Source of the DNA: Lachnospiraceae bacterium
GTDB taxonomy: Bacteria > Bacillota > Clostridia > Lachnospirales > Lachnospiraceae
DNA length: 64,000 nt
Assembly: GCA_014804655.1 (NCBI GenBank)
Contig: JAAUZK010000010.1
Span: forward strand, 188,502 to 252,501
Direction of reading: 5' to 3'
Under the pieces are notes generated by a model that was not told where the DNA came from, did no database searches, and was given only the letters and a program-made list of their open reading frames with translations. Position numbers and translations under genes: made by a program. Position 1 is the first letter of the stretch. Each line of letters begins with the position of its first letter. Positions 36,191 to 44,004 of this stretch are shown here, piece after piece.

Positions 36191-36411
36191 TTCAAGCACT
36201 GGAGACTTTATTTATATATAAAATTAATTACGGATACAATTCATTAAAAAATGTTGAAAGAATTGAAATGTATCAATTGAAATTAGTGGATTTGCTTAGC
36301 ATAGAAGATATTTTGAAAAATCCATCCCTTAAGAAGTTTAAATGTACAACTGGCAGTATGAAAAAGAATAGACAAATAAGAAAGTTAATTGAAGAATATG
36401 ATAAAGTATGA
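36191..36411 (+). pseudogene. Internally deleted copy of the LRR gene
   Basis: Bases 36191-36245 repeat the LRR gene segment ALESLFIYKINYGYNSLKN region almost exactly; the next base joins directly to the segment VERIEMYQLKLVDLLSIEDI through the stop at 36411. About 330 bp of the parent (between about 29020 and 29350) are missing, with AAAAAAT/AAATGTTGAAAG sequence at the junction. Only a few substitutions separate the copies, for example G to A in the MKKDRQI codons. Confidence 0.88.
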
Positions 36412-36536
36412 TATTTGGGAAGTGCTTACCTTATCCCGCACCGGGTCACATAGTGACTATGAGGAATAGGGCATAGCGCCTGAAGGTGATAAGCAGCATT
36501 TTGAAATTGCGTAAATCATGCTTTGAGGATGCAAAG

Positions 36537-37130
36537 ATGAAGTTATCGCGTGGAAAGATATTTGGAATATTAGTTCTGTCAGCATGCATTTTGTATGCCT
36601 GCACTCATAGACATGAGGCATATAGCAGAGGAGACGGTTTATTTCTGGATGGAGAAAGATATAACGTAATATCCAGTTGTCTTTATAAGGAGTCAAATAA
36701 AAAAATATGCAAAATAGATGGTGGCGGTATTGTTTATGAAGTAGAAGGAGATAAGGAGCATAATTATGTAGTATGCCGTTACTTTTGGGAGGCAGAATTA
36801 TTTGTGAAAGAATCCTATACCCCCGACGAAACTATTGTAAGCGGGATCAGCATTGGATGGAAGAAAGATAACTATATTTATGATGGAAGAATCATTGACT
36901 GTGTTTTTTCATTAACAGATAATGATGAGTTTATTGATGACAGCAATGATTTTATAGATGCACGAAACAAAGGGACGATGATTTACGTCAAATATGGAGA
37001 TGAAGTTGTTGGAAGAGGCATAGGTAAAATTTTTCTGTATGAGGGCAGATATATGTATTATGATTATAGCAAACAAAAAGCGACAGTACTTACGGATGAC
37101 CAGCTTGAGTTGCTTCAGGAATACTTATAG
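36537..37130 (+). CDS. Lipoprotein, island family A, copy 2
   Basis: A 197-residue predicted lipoprotein with signal peptide and lipobox LYAC (Cys22), paralogous to copy 1 along its whole length: HNYVVCRYFWEAELFVKESY aligns with NYVVSRSYWEARLFVKESY, and both end LELLQEYL/I. Homology continues 80 bp upstream of the ATG into the last codons of the 19035 gene (TATGAGGAATAG at 36458-36469), so the block was copied as a unit. Function unknown. Confidence 0.78.
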   Translation: MKLSRGKIFGILVLSACILYACTHRHEAYSRGDGLFLDGERYNVISSCLYKESNKKICKIDGGGIVYEVEGDKEHNYVVCRYFWEAELFVKESYTPDETIVSGISIGWKKDNYIYDGRIIDCVFSLTDNDEFIDDSNDFIDARNKGTMIYVKYGDEVVGRGIGKIFLYEGRYMYYDYSKQKATVLTDDQLELLQEYL

Positions 37131-37153
37131 TACCTAAAATAGATTTGAACACT

Positions 37154-37187
37154 ATGAAGCGCTCCCGTGTCATATGAAGCGCTTCAT
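37154..37187 (+). terminator. Stem-loop after lipoprotein A copy 2
   Basis: ATGAAGCGCT (37154-37163) pairs perfectly with AGCGCTTCAT (37178-37187). No U-tract follows, so it may be a decayed terminator or part of a mobile joint. Confidence 0.5.
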
Positions 37188-37190
37188 GGT

Positions 37191-37238
37191 TTCGGTCCAT
37201 ATAGCAAGGCGTCAGCCTATACCACCCTGCCGTACATC
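37191..37238 (+). repeat. 48-bp relic of lipoprotein B
   Basis: The sequence encodes GPYSKASAYTTLPYI and corresponds to GPYGKASTYTTLPDI of copy 3 (30100-30140). It is a fourth trace of family B, truncated on both sides, and it touches the end of the esterase-like gene at 37246. Confidence 0.65.
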
Positions 37239-37245
37239 TATCCCA

Positions 37246-38493
37246 TCATTCGATAAACGTTGACGGTGTAACTGCATGGAAGACAATCATGCCGTCAAAT
37301 GTGGATTGTGGAATGATAATTGCTGTATATGCAGATTTTAACATTTTCAGCATACCGGACAGACCGACATTAAGAGTGGTAATAGTCTGCTCACTGCTCA
37401 CAATCTGTTCCCATCTTTCATCAGACTGCGCGCTTATAAAGTCAATGAAATAGTAATTGTTGTCGGCATCATCAAGCTGGCGGTTCAGTTCATTTGAATT
37501 GCTGACTTCAACAACTTCAAACCCGCCCTTGTCTCTCTGCGAATTAAATCGTGTTTTCTGCGCGTCTGTTCCGATCGCATAGTAGCCGTTTTCAAGATTT
37601 TCTGACAATAACTCTCCTAAACATGTGTATCTGGCAACGGATGTTTTTCCGATATGTCCGTTATGACCATTGATAAACAGAATACTGCCGTCTCCATGCT
37701 GTAAGAACCATTCTACTTTTTCATACATATATTGGTCACGTGCCGTATTGTAGTCATTGCTCAACTGCACATCACAATTCGCATAAATTGTATTCGCACA
37801 TTCTCTTGCAAAATCAAAAGCATATTCTCCGGAAAGCTCTACAATGTCGGCGCGGGCAGTATCCATTTGATTAATTAATTCTGCGGCTGCTTCTTTTGCA
37901 TTGTTTAACGAGGTCTTATCTAAAGAATATCCGTTTTCATCCGTAAGCTGGGCAAAACTTTCCGTATATTCCGCGCTTAATTCCGGAACAGTCTGGTCCA
38001 GTACGGAAAACAGATACTCTTTGTTATTGTCAAAGCGCTGCACATCCATGCCATAGAAATGCAATGCTTCTTCCGGTGAAACAGCTTTATTATAAGACCG
38101 CATCCATTCTATTAAGTCAGCCATTTCCTGAGTCCGGTAAATCGCAAAACCAATTTCAGACGCGGCTTCTTCGGCAGAACCGGCACCGCCATTGATATAA
38201 TTGTCTACTTTCAGCGCACCGCCGAAATCTCCTTCGATAATAAAAGTCCGGCAGCCATTGTTGTTTACTAATGATTTGAATACATCAGCTTTCATTTGAT
38301 GATATTGTGCCACGCCATGACTTGCCTCTCCCAGACCCACAACTTGCACATCAGAGGATATAGGAATCATGTCAACGTCGGCTTGCGTATAAGACAAATC
38401 CGCTGACGCGGATGATGCGGAATTGCCGCATCCTGAAAATAAAGTCAGACAGATTATAAATGCCGTACTGGATAAGATTTTTTTCAACTGCAT
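37246..38493 (-). CDS. Erythromycin esterase-like lipoprotein
   Basis: A 415-residue protein, signal peptide with lipobox LFSGC (Cys22), so probably anchored outside the cell. It follows the erythromycin esterase (EreA/EreB) fold family: QVVGLGEASHGVAQYHQMK, FIIEGDFGGALKVDNYING, LIEWMRSYN and LHFYGMDVQRFDNN, then ILFINGHNGHIGK. Family members open macrolide rings or have other hydrolytic roles; resistance cannot be claimed from sequence. ATG 38493 is preceded by GAGGTG. It begins a few bases after the small membrane gene, on the same strand. Confidence 0.82.
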   Translation of the reverse strand: MQLKKILSSTAFIICLTLFSGCGNSASSASADLSYTQADVDMIPISSDVQVVGLGEASHGVAQYHQMKADVFKSLVNNNGCRTFIIEGDFGGALKVDNYINGGAGSAEEAASEIGFAIYRTQEMADLIEWMRSYNKAVSPEEALHFYGMDVQRFDNNKEYLFSVLDQTVPELSAEYTESFAQLTDENGYSLDKTSLNNAKEAAAELINQMDTARADIVELSGEYAFDFARECANTIYANCDVQLSNDYNTARDQYMYEKVEWFLQHGDGSILFINGHNGHIGKTSVARYTCLGELLSENLENGYYAIGTDAQKTRFNSQRDKGGFEVVEVSNSNELNRQLDDADNNYYFIDFISAQSDERWEQIVSSEQTITTLNVGLSGMLKMLKSAYTAIIIPQSTFDGMIVFHAVTPSTFIE

Positions 38494-38503
38494 GTAAAAC
38501 ACC

Positions 38504-38695
38504 TCATTTCTCAGCGTTTATATTTTCATTTCTGGTCAAGCCCTGATAAATCAGGATAGCACAAATCGTTGACACTACGGTTGTTACTATCGAATTCAAG
38601 TCAATGCCACTCATATTGCAGATTACATGGACTATTATATTAACAATCATTGTTATCGCTATTGCGGCAGTTCCTTTTAAAAAATGCTTCATCAT
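38504..38695 (-). CDS. Small membrane protein of unknown function
   Basis: A 63-residue protein with two hydrophobic segments (about 8-28 and 38-55), MMKHFLKGTAAIAITMIVNI at the start. An AAAGGAG site lies upstream of ATG 38695. It ends 10 nt before the esterase-like gene and is probably co-transcribed. Not recognised. Confidence 0.6.
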   Translation of the reverse strand: MMKHFLKGTAAIAITMIVNIIVHVICNMSGIDLNSIVTTVVSTICAILIYQGLTRNENINAEK

Positions 38696-38961
38696 TTCAA
38701 ATCTCCTTTCAAAACCAAATATAAACTATTAATAAGCATATTTCTGTTGTGCCGTGTTCACGGCTCTCTCGTGAATACAGCATAGCAGAAAAAGCAGCGG
38801 TTCCTTCAAAACTGTCGCAAAATGCCGGATTTTGTGAATAAATGCTTTTCCATGCCTCTGAAAACAACGGTTATTCATCATTTTCGCATGATGCTTGCTA
38901 TTGGGTTCTTCATTCAGTATAATAATATACGTTTGTGAAACTCGAAGGGAGAAACCGGACG

Positions 38962-40281
38962 ATGCCTTATATTTCTCTGTTATTTTCCATTTTTTTTATT
39001 GCAATTACGATTCGTAATGTCTGGCCTCAAAAAATGGGACTAAAAGCCTTTGCGGCGCTTTATGCTATGATGTTTTGTGCCGCACTGCCCACACCGCTGT
39101 TGACATTCAAGCAGTTTGGGTTTTTCAATGTTCTGTTGGCTGTCTGTTTATACGGCTTAATTACTTATCGAGATACCCGTCCTAAAAATATTTGCATGGG
39201 GCTTTTCGGATGCGTACTTGCCATTATTCTGGAGAATGTGCTTGCGGCTTTCCGGAGGTCATTGCCTTTCGAGCCTTTGCAGGCGAATCTCTTTACAGAG
39301 GTTTGTGAGGTGGTCCTTCAGGTGATGTTTTACTATATCATTACGCTGCTTTGCGGTAAGGCAATCCGGCGCGGACTGCAAAACAGAAAGGGCTTATTGC
39401 AGATGCAGCAGGTGTGGTATCTGATTGATGCGGCGTTGCTTTTGTTTGTCATTCTGTTTTTCTTTACAGGAGTCGGGAAGGGTGCAGCTTCGACCGCCGG
39501 CTTGGTTTATTATAATGTGCTGCCCTTTGTGGGCTATTCCATGGTGGCGGTTTTCCTGTCTCTCTCGATGTTCAGAACCTATCGCGAAAAGATACAGACA
39601 GAAACCAAGCAAAGAGAATTTCAGGATTTACAAGATTACACACGCAACTTAGAAGCCATGTATGATGGGCTGCGATCCTTTAAGCACGATTACATCAATA
39701 TACTAACTTCGCTGTCTGGTTATATTGAGAACGGAGATATGGCGGAGTTGAAAGACTTTTTTGAGGAAAAAATTCTCCCCACCGAAAATCTGATTATGCA
39801 GGGGGATTATAAGCTGAATCAGCTCAGCAATATTGCTGTGGTGGAGATCAAGAGCCTGCTTTCTGCCAAAATGATTCATGCACATGAAATGGGAATCAAT
39901 GTCACCATTGATATTCCGGATTACATCTCCGGCTTTCCTATGGATACGGTAGATTTAGCCCGGATTCTCGGAATTTTTCTGGACAACGCTGTGGAAGCGG
40001 CTCTGGAGGCAGTACACCCTGAAGTCGGATTGAATATCATCCAAAATCTTGACACCGTTGCAGTCATTATCCGTAATAGCCTGCAAGATGGCGACATAGC
40101 CCTGCATAAACTGAAACAACAGGGATTTACCACAAAAGCAGGACATACGGGAATCGGTCTTGCGAATGCGCAGAGAATGATTCGTTCGTATGACAACATA
40201 CTTTGGGAAACCACCACGAAGGACGGCTGTTTTACGCAGTATCTGGAGATTGCAGGGGGAAAGTCTAAACTCGCAAGCTGA
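38962..40281 (+). CDS. GHKL-family sensor histidine kinase (AgrC-like), second pair
   Basis: A 439-residue kinase. ATG 38962 is preceded by AGGGAGA; the frame also opens at GTG 38935. Six or so membrane helices occupy residues 1-205, followed by the helix with phospho-acceptor His in LRSFKHDYINIL and a GHKL domain with LARILGIFLDNAVEAALEAV and HTGIGLANAQRM. It is co-transcribed with the LytTR regulator 19 nt downstream. Together with the pair at 16492-18549 it brackets the accessory island. Ligand unknown. Confidence 0.85.
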   Translation: MPYISLLFSIFFIAITIRNVWPQKMGLKAFAALYAMMFCAALPTPLLTFKQFGFFNVLLAVCLYGLITYRDTRPKNICMGLFGCVLAIILENVLAAFRRSLPFEPLQANLFTEVCEVVLQVMFYYIITLLCGKAIRRGLQNRKGLLQMQQVWYLIDAALLLFVILFFFTGVGKGAASTAGLVYYNVLPFVGYSMVAVFLSLSMFRTYREKIQTETKQREFQDLQDYTRNLEAMYDGLRSFKHDYINILTSLSGYIENGDMAELKDFFEEKILPTENLIMQGDYKLNQLSNIAVVEIKSLLSAKMIHAHEMGINVTIDIPDYISGFPMDTVDLARILGIFLDNAVEAALEAVHPEVGLNIIQNLDTVAVIIRNSLQDGDIALHKLKQQGFTTKAGHTGIGLANAQRMIRSYDNILWETTTKDGCFTQYLEIAGGKSKLAS

Positions 40282-40300
40282 GTAAGAATGGAGGAGTAGA

Positions 40301-41020
40301 ATGCTTCATATTTTTGTATGCGAAGATGATGACGCACAGCGGAAGAATGTTGTGCAGACCATTCATAATGCGGTGATGATGGAAGAACTGGATATGCAGC
40401 TTGTTCTGGATACCGCCGATCCTTATGAGTTGTTAGAGGTGGTTAAGACCAGTCAGAATACGGGAATCTATTTTCTCGATATTGATTTGAACTGTGACAT
40501 GAACGGCATGAAGCTGGCCCAGCAGATCAGAAAGTTTGATCCCCGCTGCTTTATCATATTTATAACCGCCCATTCGGAATTGAGCTATATGACGTTTCAG
40601 TACCGGGTAGAGGCGATGGATTTTGTGCTGAAGGACAATCCTGCCGAGGCGAAAGTAAAAATCAGAGAGTGTCTGCTTCACGCGTGGGAACGCCATACCC
40701 TGCAGACGAATAAGGTTCATAAAACTTATATGATTGAGATCGGAGAGCGAAAAATCAGTGTCGATTATCAGGATATTCTCTTTTTTGAAACCTCCAGCAA
40801 TATTCACAAGGTCGTTTTACACGCCAAAGACCGCCAGATAGAATTTTCCGGGACTATGAAAGACTTGGAAAACACGCTGGATGACAGTTTCGTGCGTTGT
40901 CACCGTTCTTTTCTTGCGAACAGGAACAACATTGAAGAGGTGGATACAAAGAATCGGATCATCTATTTTGCCAATGGGGAGTCCTGTCTTATGTCCACAC
41001 GTATGATGAAAGGTATATGA
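40301..41020 (+). CDS. LytTR-family response regulator (AgrA-like), second pair
   Basis: A 239-residue regulator. Receiver: CEDDDAQRK, phospho-acceptor in IYFLDIDLNCDMNGM, FITAHSEL and the Lys-containing DFVLKDNP. The LytTR domain (about 135-235) has YMIEIGERKISVDYQDILFF, FVRCHRSFLANRNNI and a C-terminal STRMMKGI. GGAGGAGTAG precedes the start. It lies 166 nt upstream of the peptidase gene, so it may control it. Confidence 0.88.
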   Translation: MLHIFVCEDDDAQRKNVVQTIHNAVMMEELDMQLVLDTADPYELLEVVKTSQNTGIYFLDIDLNCDMNGMKLAQQIRKFDPRCFIIFITAHSELSYMTFQYRVEAMDFVLKDNPAEAKVKIRECLLHAWERHTLQTNKVHKTYMIEIGERKISVDYQDILFFETSSNIHKVVLHAKDRQIEFSGTMKDLENTLDDSFVRCHRSFLANRNNIEEVDTKNRIIYFANGESCLMSTRMMKGI

Positions 41021-41185
41021 TTCCGGGGGAAGAAAGCGGTTTTCTTGACAGCATTTAAGTTACTTCTGAAATTTTTGCGTATTGACGCATTTTTTTCATA
41101 TCATGCTTTGCAAATAAACGCTGCACTTAATTAGTCCATATAATAAATATAAGTATACCGGAACCGCAGAAAAGAGGTCAATAAA

Positions 41186-42007
41186 ATGTATGAAGTTGCA
41201 AAACTGAACAGTAAGTTATCGGATCATTATCTTAATGTCGCGGGAAACGATGGTTCGACTTATCACGGCGGAAATCAGGGCTGGTGGCAGGATAAAGTGA
41301 CAACCGGCGATGATGTGGGACATATAAGAAGCCTGAAAGAGGATAAATATTACCGTTTATGGAAGATCGGCTGCGGAATAATCGCGATGAGTGACGCGGA
41401 GTTATATTTGACGCTTCAAAATAACGGGTACAGCCTGAGCGTTTCCTCCACGTTTGATGAAAATACCCGGCAGACCGGATTGTGTAAAATGGATGCTTAC
41501 AGAGACTATATAGAAGGGATGTTTCACACAAAATATACAATTACCGGTAGCTTCGTGAATACTATGGTCGGATTATATCCATGGAAAATGACAGGCGGAC
41601 TCCGTGATTTTCTAAGGGCAAATCACAGCTCCCGTACAAATGTTAAATGGGCGAGATACGGAAAGGTTGCCGGCATCACAAGAAAACAAAAGATATTGGG
41701 TGAGATTGAAAGGATGCTGAGTGAGGATATTCCGGTAGTATTTTCATATCATAGTTTTGCTAAGAAAAGCATTATATTATATGACAGTATACAAGAGGCA
41801 AAAGATAATGTTTCGCAAAGAGATAACCCGGCAAATGCAGATTCCCACTATATGACAATAATAGGACTGTACAAGTACCCCGGCGGGCAGCCTCAGAAAT
41901 ATAAATATATTCTGCAAGTGGTAAGCTGGGGAAGAGTTTATTATATTGATTATGATCAGTATGCGAAAAAGCTGGATTATTTTTCTAATATTCTATCCGT
42001 ATATTGA
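41186..42007 (+). CDS. Papain-like (C39-type) cysteine peptidase-like protein
   Basis: A 273-residue soluble protein. The nucleophile-like Cys63 lies in WKIGCGIIAMSDAELY, the His in SHYMTIIGLYK (His221), and QVVSWGRVYYIDYD (246-256) corresponds to the third catalytic site, although the usual Asn before SWG is replaced by Val, so activity is uncertain. There is no signal peptide. Upstream (41160-41180) lies a fragment of the 19035 gene (NRRKEVN), and fragments of this gene occur at 20843, 21574 and 29555. It is the only full copy; probable role in processing or as effector. Confidence 0.72.
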   Translation: MYEVAKLNSKLSDHYLNVAGNDGSTYHGGNQGWWQDKVTTGDDVGHIRSLKEDKYYRLWKIGCGIIAMSDAELYLTLQNNGYSLSVSSTFDENTRQTGLCKMDAYRDYIEGMFHTKYTITGSFVNTMVGLYPWKMTGGLRDFLRANHSSRTNVKWARYGKVAGITRKQKILGEIERMLSEDIPVVFSYHSFAKKSIILYDSIQEAKDNVSQRDNPANADSHYMTIIGLYKYPGGQPQKYKYILQVVSWGRVYYIDYDQYAKKLDYFSNILSVY

Positions 42008-42030
42008 GGAAAGGACAGCTATAAACTGCT

Positions 42031-42615
42031 TTAAAACACCCCTTTCACAAAAATCTCAATTCCGATCACAATCAGGATCACCCCGCCCAGTATAGAGGCT
42101 TTATGGGAAAACTGCATTCCGAATTTCTTACCGATAACCAGACCCGCCATACAGATGGCAAAAGTGACAGCCGCAATGATCAGTGCGCACACGAGCGCCA
42201 TAAGGAAGCCGTATTCTGCGATTGTGAATCCGACAGACAGCGCGTCTATGGAGGTTGCCACACCCTGTACGAGAAGAGCAGCCATGCCGACTTTAGGAGG
42301 CTGTGTTTCTTCAGGCTTGTTTTGAATTCCTTCGATCAGCATTTTGCCGCCGATAAAAAGGAGCAGACCCAGTGCTATCCAAGGAATGAATTTTTCAAAT
42401 GTTCTAAAATATTGTGATATAGTATGCACGCAGATCCAGCCGGTCAGAGGCATGACTGCTTGAAAAAGCGCAAATACACCGGCGATTCCGCACATTTTTT
42501 TCTTTTTCATATCCGGTTCATGCAGACCATTTGCGAGAGATACCGAGAAGGCATCCATCGCCAGTCCGACGCCGAGCAATGCGCTGTTAAAGAAAAATAA
42601 CAAATTCCATTCCAT
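42031..42615 (-). CDS. mntP: Manganese efflux pump MntP
   Basis: A 194-residue membrane protein with six helices of the MntP (DUF204) family that exports Mn2+. The two symmetry-related motifs are visible: LGVGLAMDAFSVSLANGL near residue 14 and QGVATSIDALSVGFTIAEYG near residue 117. The usual intracellular Cys-containing segment is present. Expression is probably controlled by the riboswitch and terminator directly upstream, so it should be induced by excess manganese. Confidence 0.92.
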   Translation of the reverse strand: MEWNLLFFFNSALLGVGLAMDAFSVSLANGLHEPDMKKKKMCGIAGVFALFQAVMPLTGWICVHTISQYFRTFEKFIPWIALGLLLFIGGKMLIEGIQNKPEETQPPKVGMAALLVQGVATSIDALSVGFTIAEYGFLMALVCALIIAAVTFAICMAGLVIGKKFGMQFSHKASILGGVILIVIGIEIFVKGVF

Positions 42616-42643
42616 CTTTTGTCCCTCCCTGTTACCAACAAAA

Positions 42644-42675
42644 AACCAAGTACAGCCTTCAGACTATACTTGGTT
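42644..42675 (-). terminator. Expression-platform terminator upstream of mntP
   Basis: On the minus strand AACCAAGTA (42667-42675) pairs with TACTTGGTT (42644-42652), followed by a run of T (TTTTTTG). It lies between the riboswitch aptamer and the mntP ribosome binding site, as expected for ligand-dependent readthrough. Confidence 0.82.
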
Positions 42676-42684
42676 ATATATTCG

Positions 42685-42805
42685 TAAATATACAGACTCC
42701 ATGCATAGTTTCGGCTATACATGAGTCTCGCAATTTAAAACAAGCCAGACCGGACGGTCAGTATGTTGACTTGCTACGATATACGCTTGCTACTCCCTCA
42801 TGGGC
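42685..42805 (-). promoter_or_regulatory. yybP-ykoY Mn2+ riboswitch aptamer
   Basis: On the minus strand the segment reads GAGGGAGTAGC (42799-42789), then AGTCAACATACTGAC, and GCGAGACTCATG (about 42732-42721), which match the conserved parts of the yybP-ykoY element (GGGAGUAG, GUCAACAUACUGAC, GCGAGAC). This class senses Mn2+ and is commonly placed before mntP genes (established). Exact ends are estimated. Binding of Mn2+ would prevent the downstream terminator. Confidence 0.85.
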
Positions 42806-43092
42806 AAATATTTAGTAAGAGTATAGCATGAGGGGTGGTATCTGTCAAACGTTGATTTCCGCTTAAGGAATCTAAGGAGTCTAAGGCGTCTAATGTGAAT
42901 GCTCAAGACGCGAGGTGAATGAAGACAAGTATTCGGAATTTTCGGGAATTCTACAAAACGGAGAACTGTTCTCCACAAATACAAATGATTATACAAGCCG
43001 TGCAGGGTATAATGTAAGCTATATAAGTGGACAGAATATGAATATGACCACGGGCAAAATCAATAAAGGCGTAAGGAAAGGAATGTTCGCAG
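42806..43092 (+). other. Region before the XRE gene
   Basis: A 66-codon frame (42915-43115) is not supported by a ribosome binding site and overlaps the next gene in another frame. TATAAT at 43008-43013 is a good -10 for the regulator gene but I see no clear -35. Confidence 0.35.
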
Positions 43093-43872
43093 ATGGACCA
43101 GATGAAGATTGGTGAGTTTATAGCGCGGAAAAGAAAAGAGCAGGAACTGACGCAGATGCAGTTCGCGGAATCGGTCGGGGTGTCAAATAAGACTGTTTCC
43201 AAATGGGAGACCGGATTGAGAATGCCCGATGTAGCGATATTGCAGGATGTTTGTGACGTTCTGAAAATCACGGTCAACGAGCTGCTGGCGGGAGAGGACT
43301 TGTCAGAATATTCAGAGAAGGAATACATGAAAAAAGCCGAGGATAACGTAATCGGTCTCATGCAGGAGGTAAGCGAAATAAAAGAGACGAAAAAGGGCGG
43401 GCTTCTGGGAGTATTATGCAGTATCCCGATCATAATTTGCGCGCTGGCATTAACATTGGTGCATGTGGTAGGCGCGACAAACATCGTATTTTTTCTCCAT
43501 GTACCTACAATATTCTACATGGTCGGACTTTTCCTTTTTATATTGGGTGTTACAGGAGCGTTCCCGAAATATATAGCCGGATACAAATGCTTGTTCAACA
43601 TAAGAAAATACAATGAAAATGAGATGAATAAAATTGTCTGCACTTTAGAATATGTGAGAAAGCTGACATGGATGATCGGTTTCTCTGTTTTTATGATCAA
43701 TGTTATGGCAATCAGCATTAATTATACACATTTTGAAGTGATAGGACCGTTCTTGGCAGGTGCTGTTGTATCGCCGTTTTATACGATTATTGTTGAGTTT
43801 ATACATAGTTATATTTTGTATAAATGCAGATTGATTATGCTGGATGTAAAACGCGGCAAAGAAGTCAGATGA
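43093..43872 (+). CDS. XRE-family regulator with membrane helices
   Basis: A 259-residue protein: HTH_3 domain in residues 4-65 (GEFIARKRKEQELTQMQFAE then SVGVSNKTVSKWETGLRMPD), a linker, then three or four hydrophobic segments (about 100-125, 135-160, 195-215, 220-240). Membrane-bound XRE regulators of this layout often sit next to ABC transporters and may sense the membrane state. It precedes the FtsX-type permease by 132 nt. Confidence 0.83.
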   Translation: MDQMKIGEFIARKRKEQELTQMQFAESVGVSNKTVSKWETGLRMPDVAILQDVCDVLKITVNELLAGEDLSEYSEKEYMKKAEDNVIGLMQEVSEIKETKKGGLLGVLCSIPIIICALALTLVHVVGATNIVFFLHVPTIFYMVGLFLFILGVTGAFPKYIAGYKCLFNIRKYNENEMNKIVCTLEYVRKLTWMIGFSVFMINVMAISINYTHFEVIGPFLAGAVVSPFYTIIVEFIHSYILYKCRLIMLDVKRGKEVR

Positions 43873-44004
43873 GGTATGGCTAAGGGTGGCAAGATTGCGG
43901 CAGAAATCGGTATAAAATATGTAGATCTGATTAGTACAAATCGAAGTATTTAGTGGTGTGACTGTAAGAATATAAGAATGTATAAAAATGAGGAGGTCTG
44001 CTTT

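Noticed and set aside
42915..43115. 66-codon frame before the XRE gene
   Set aside because: No ribosome binding site, and it overlaps the HTH gene by 23 nt in a different frame.
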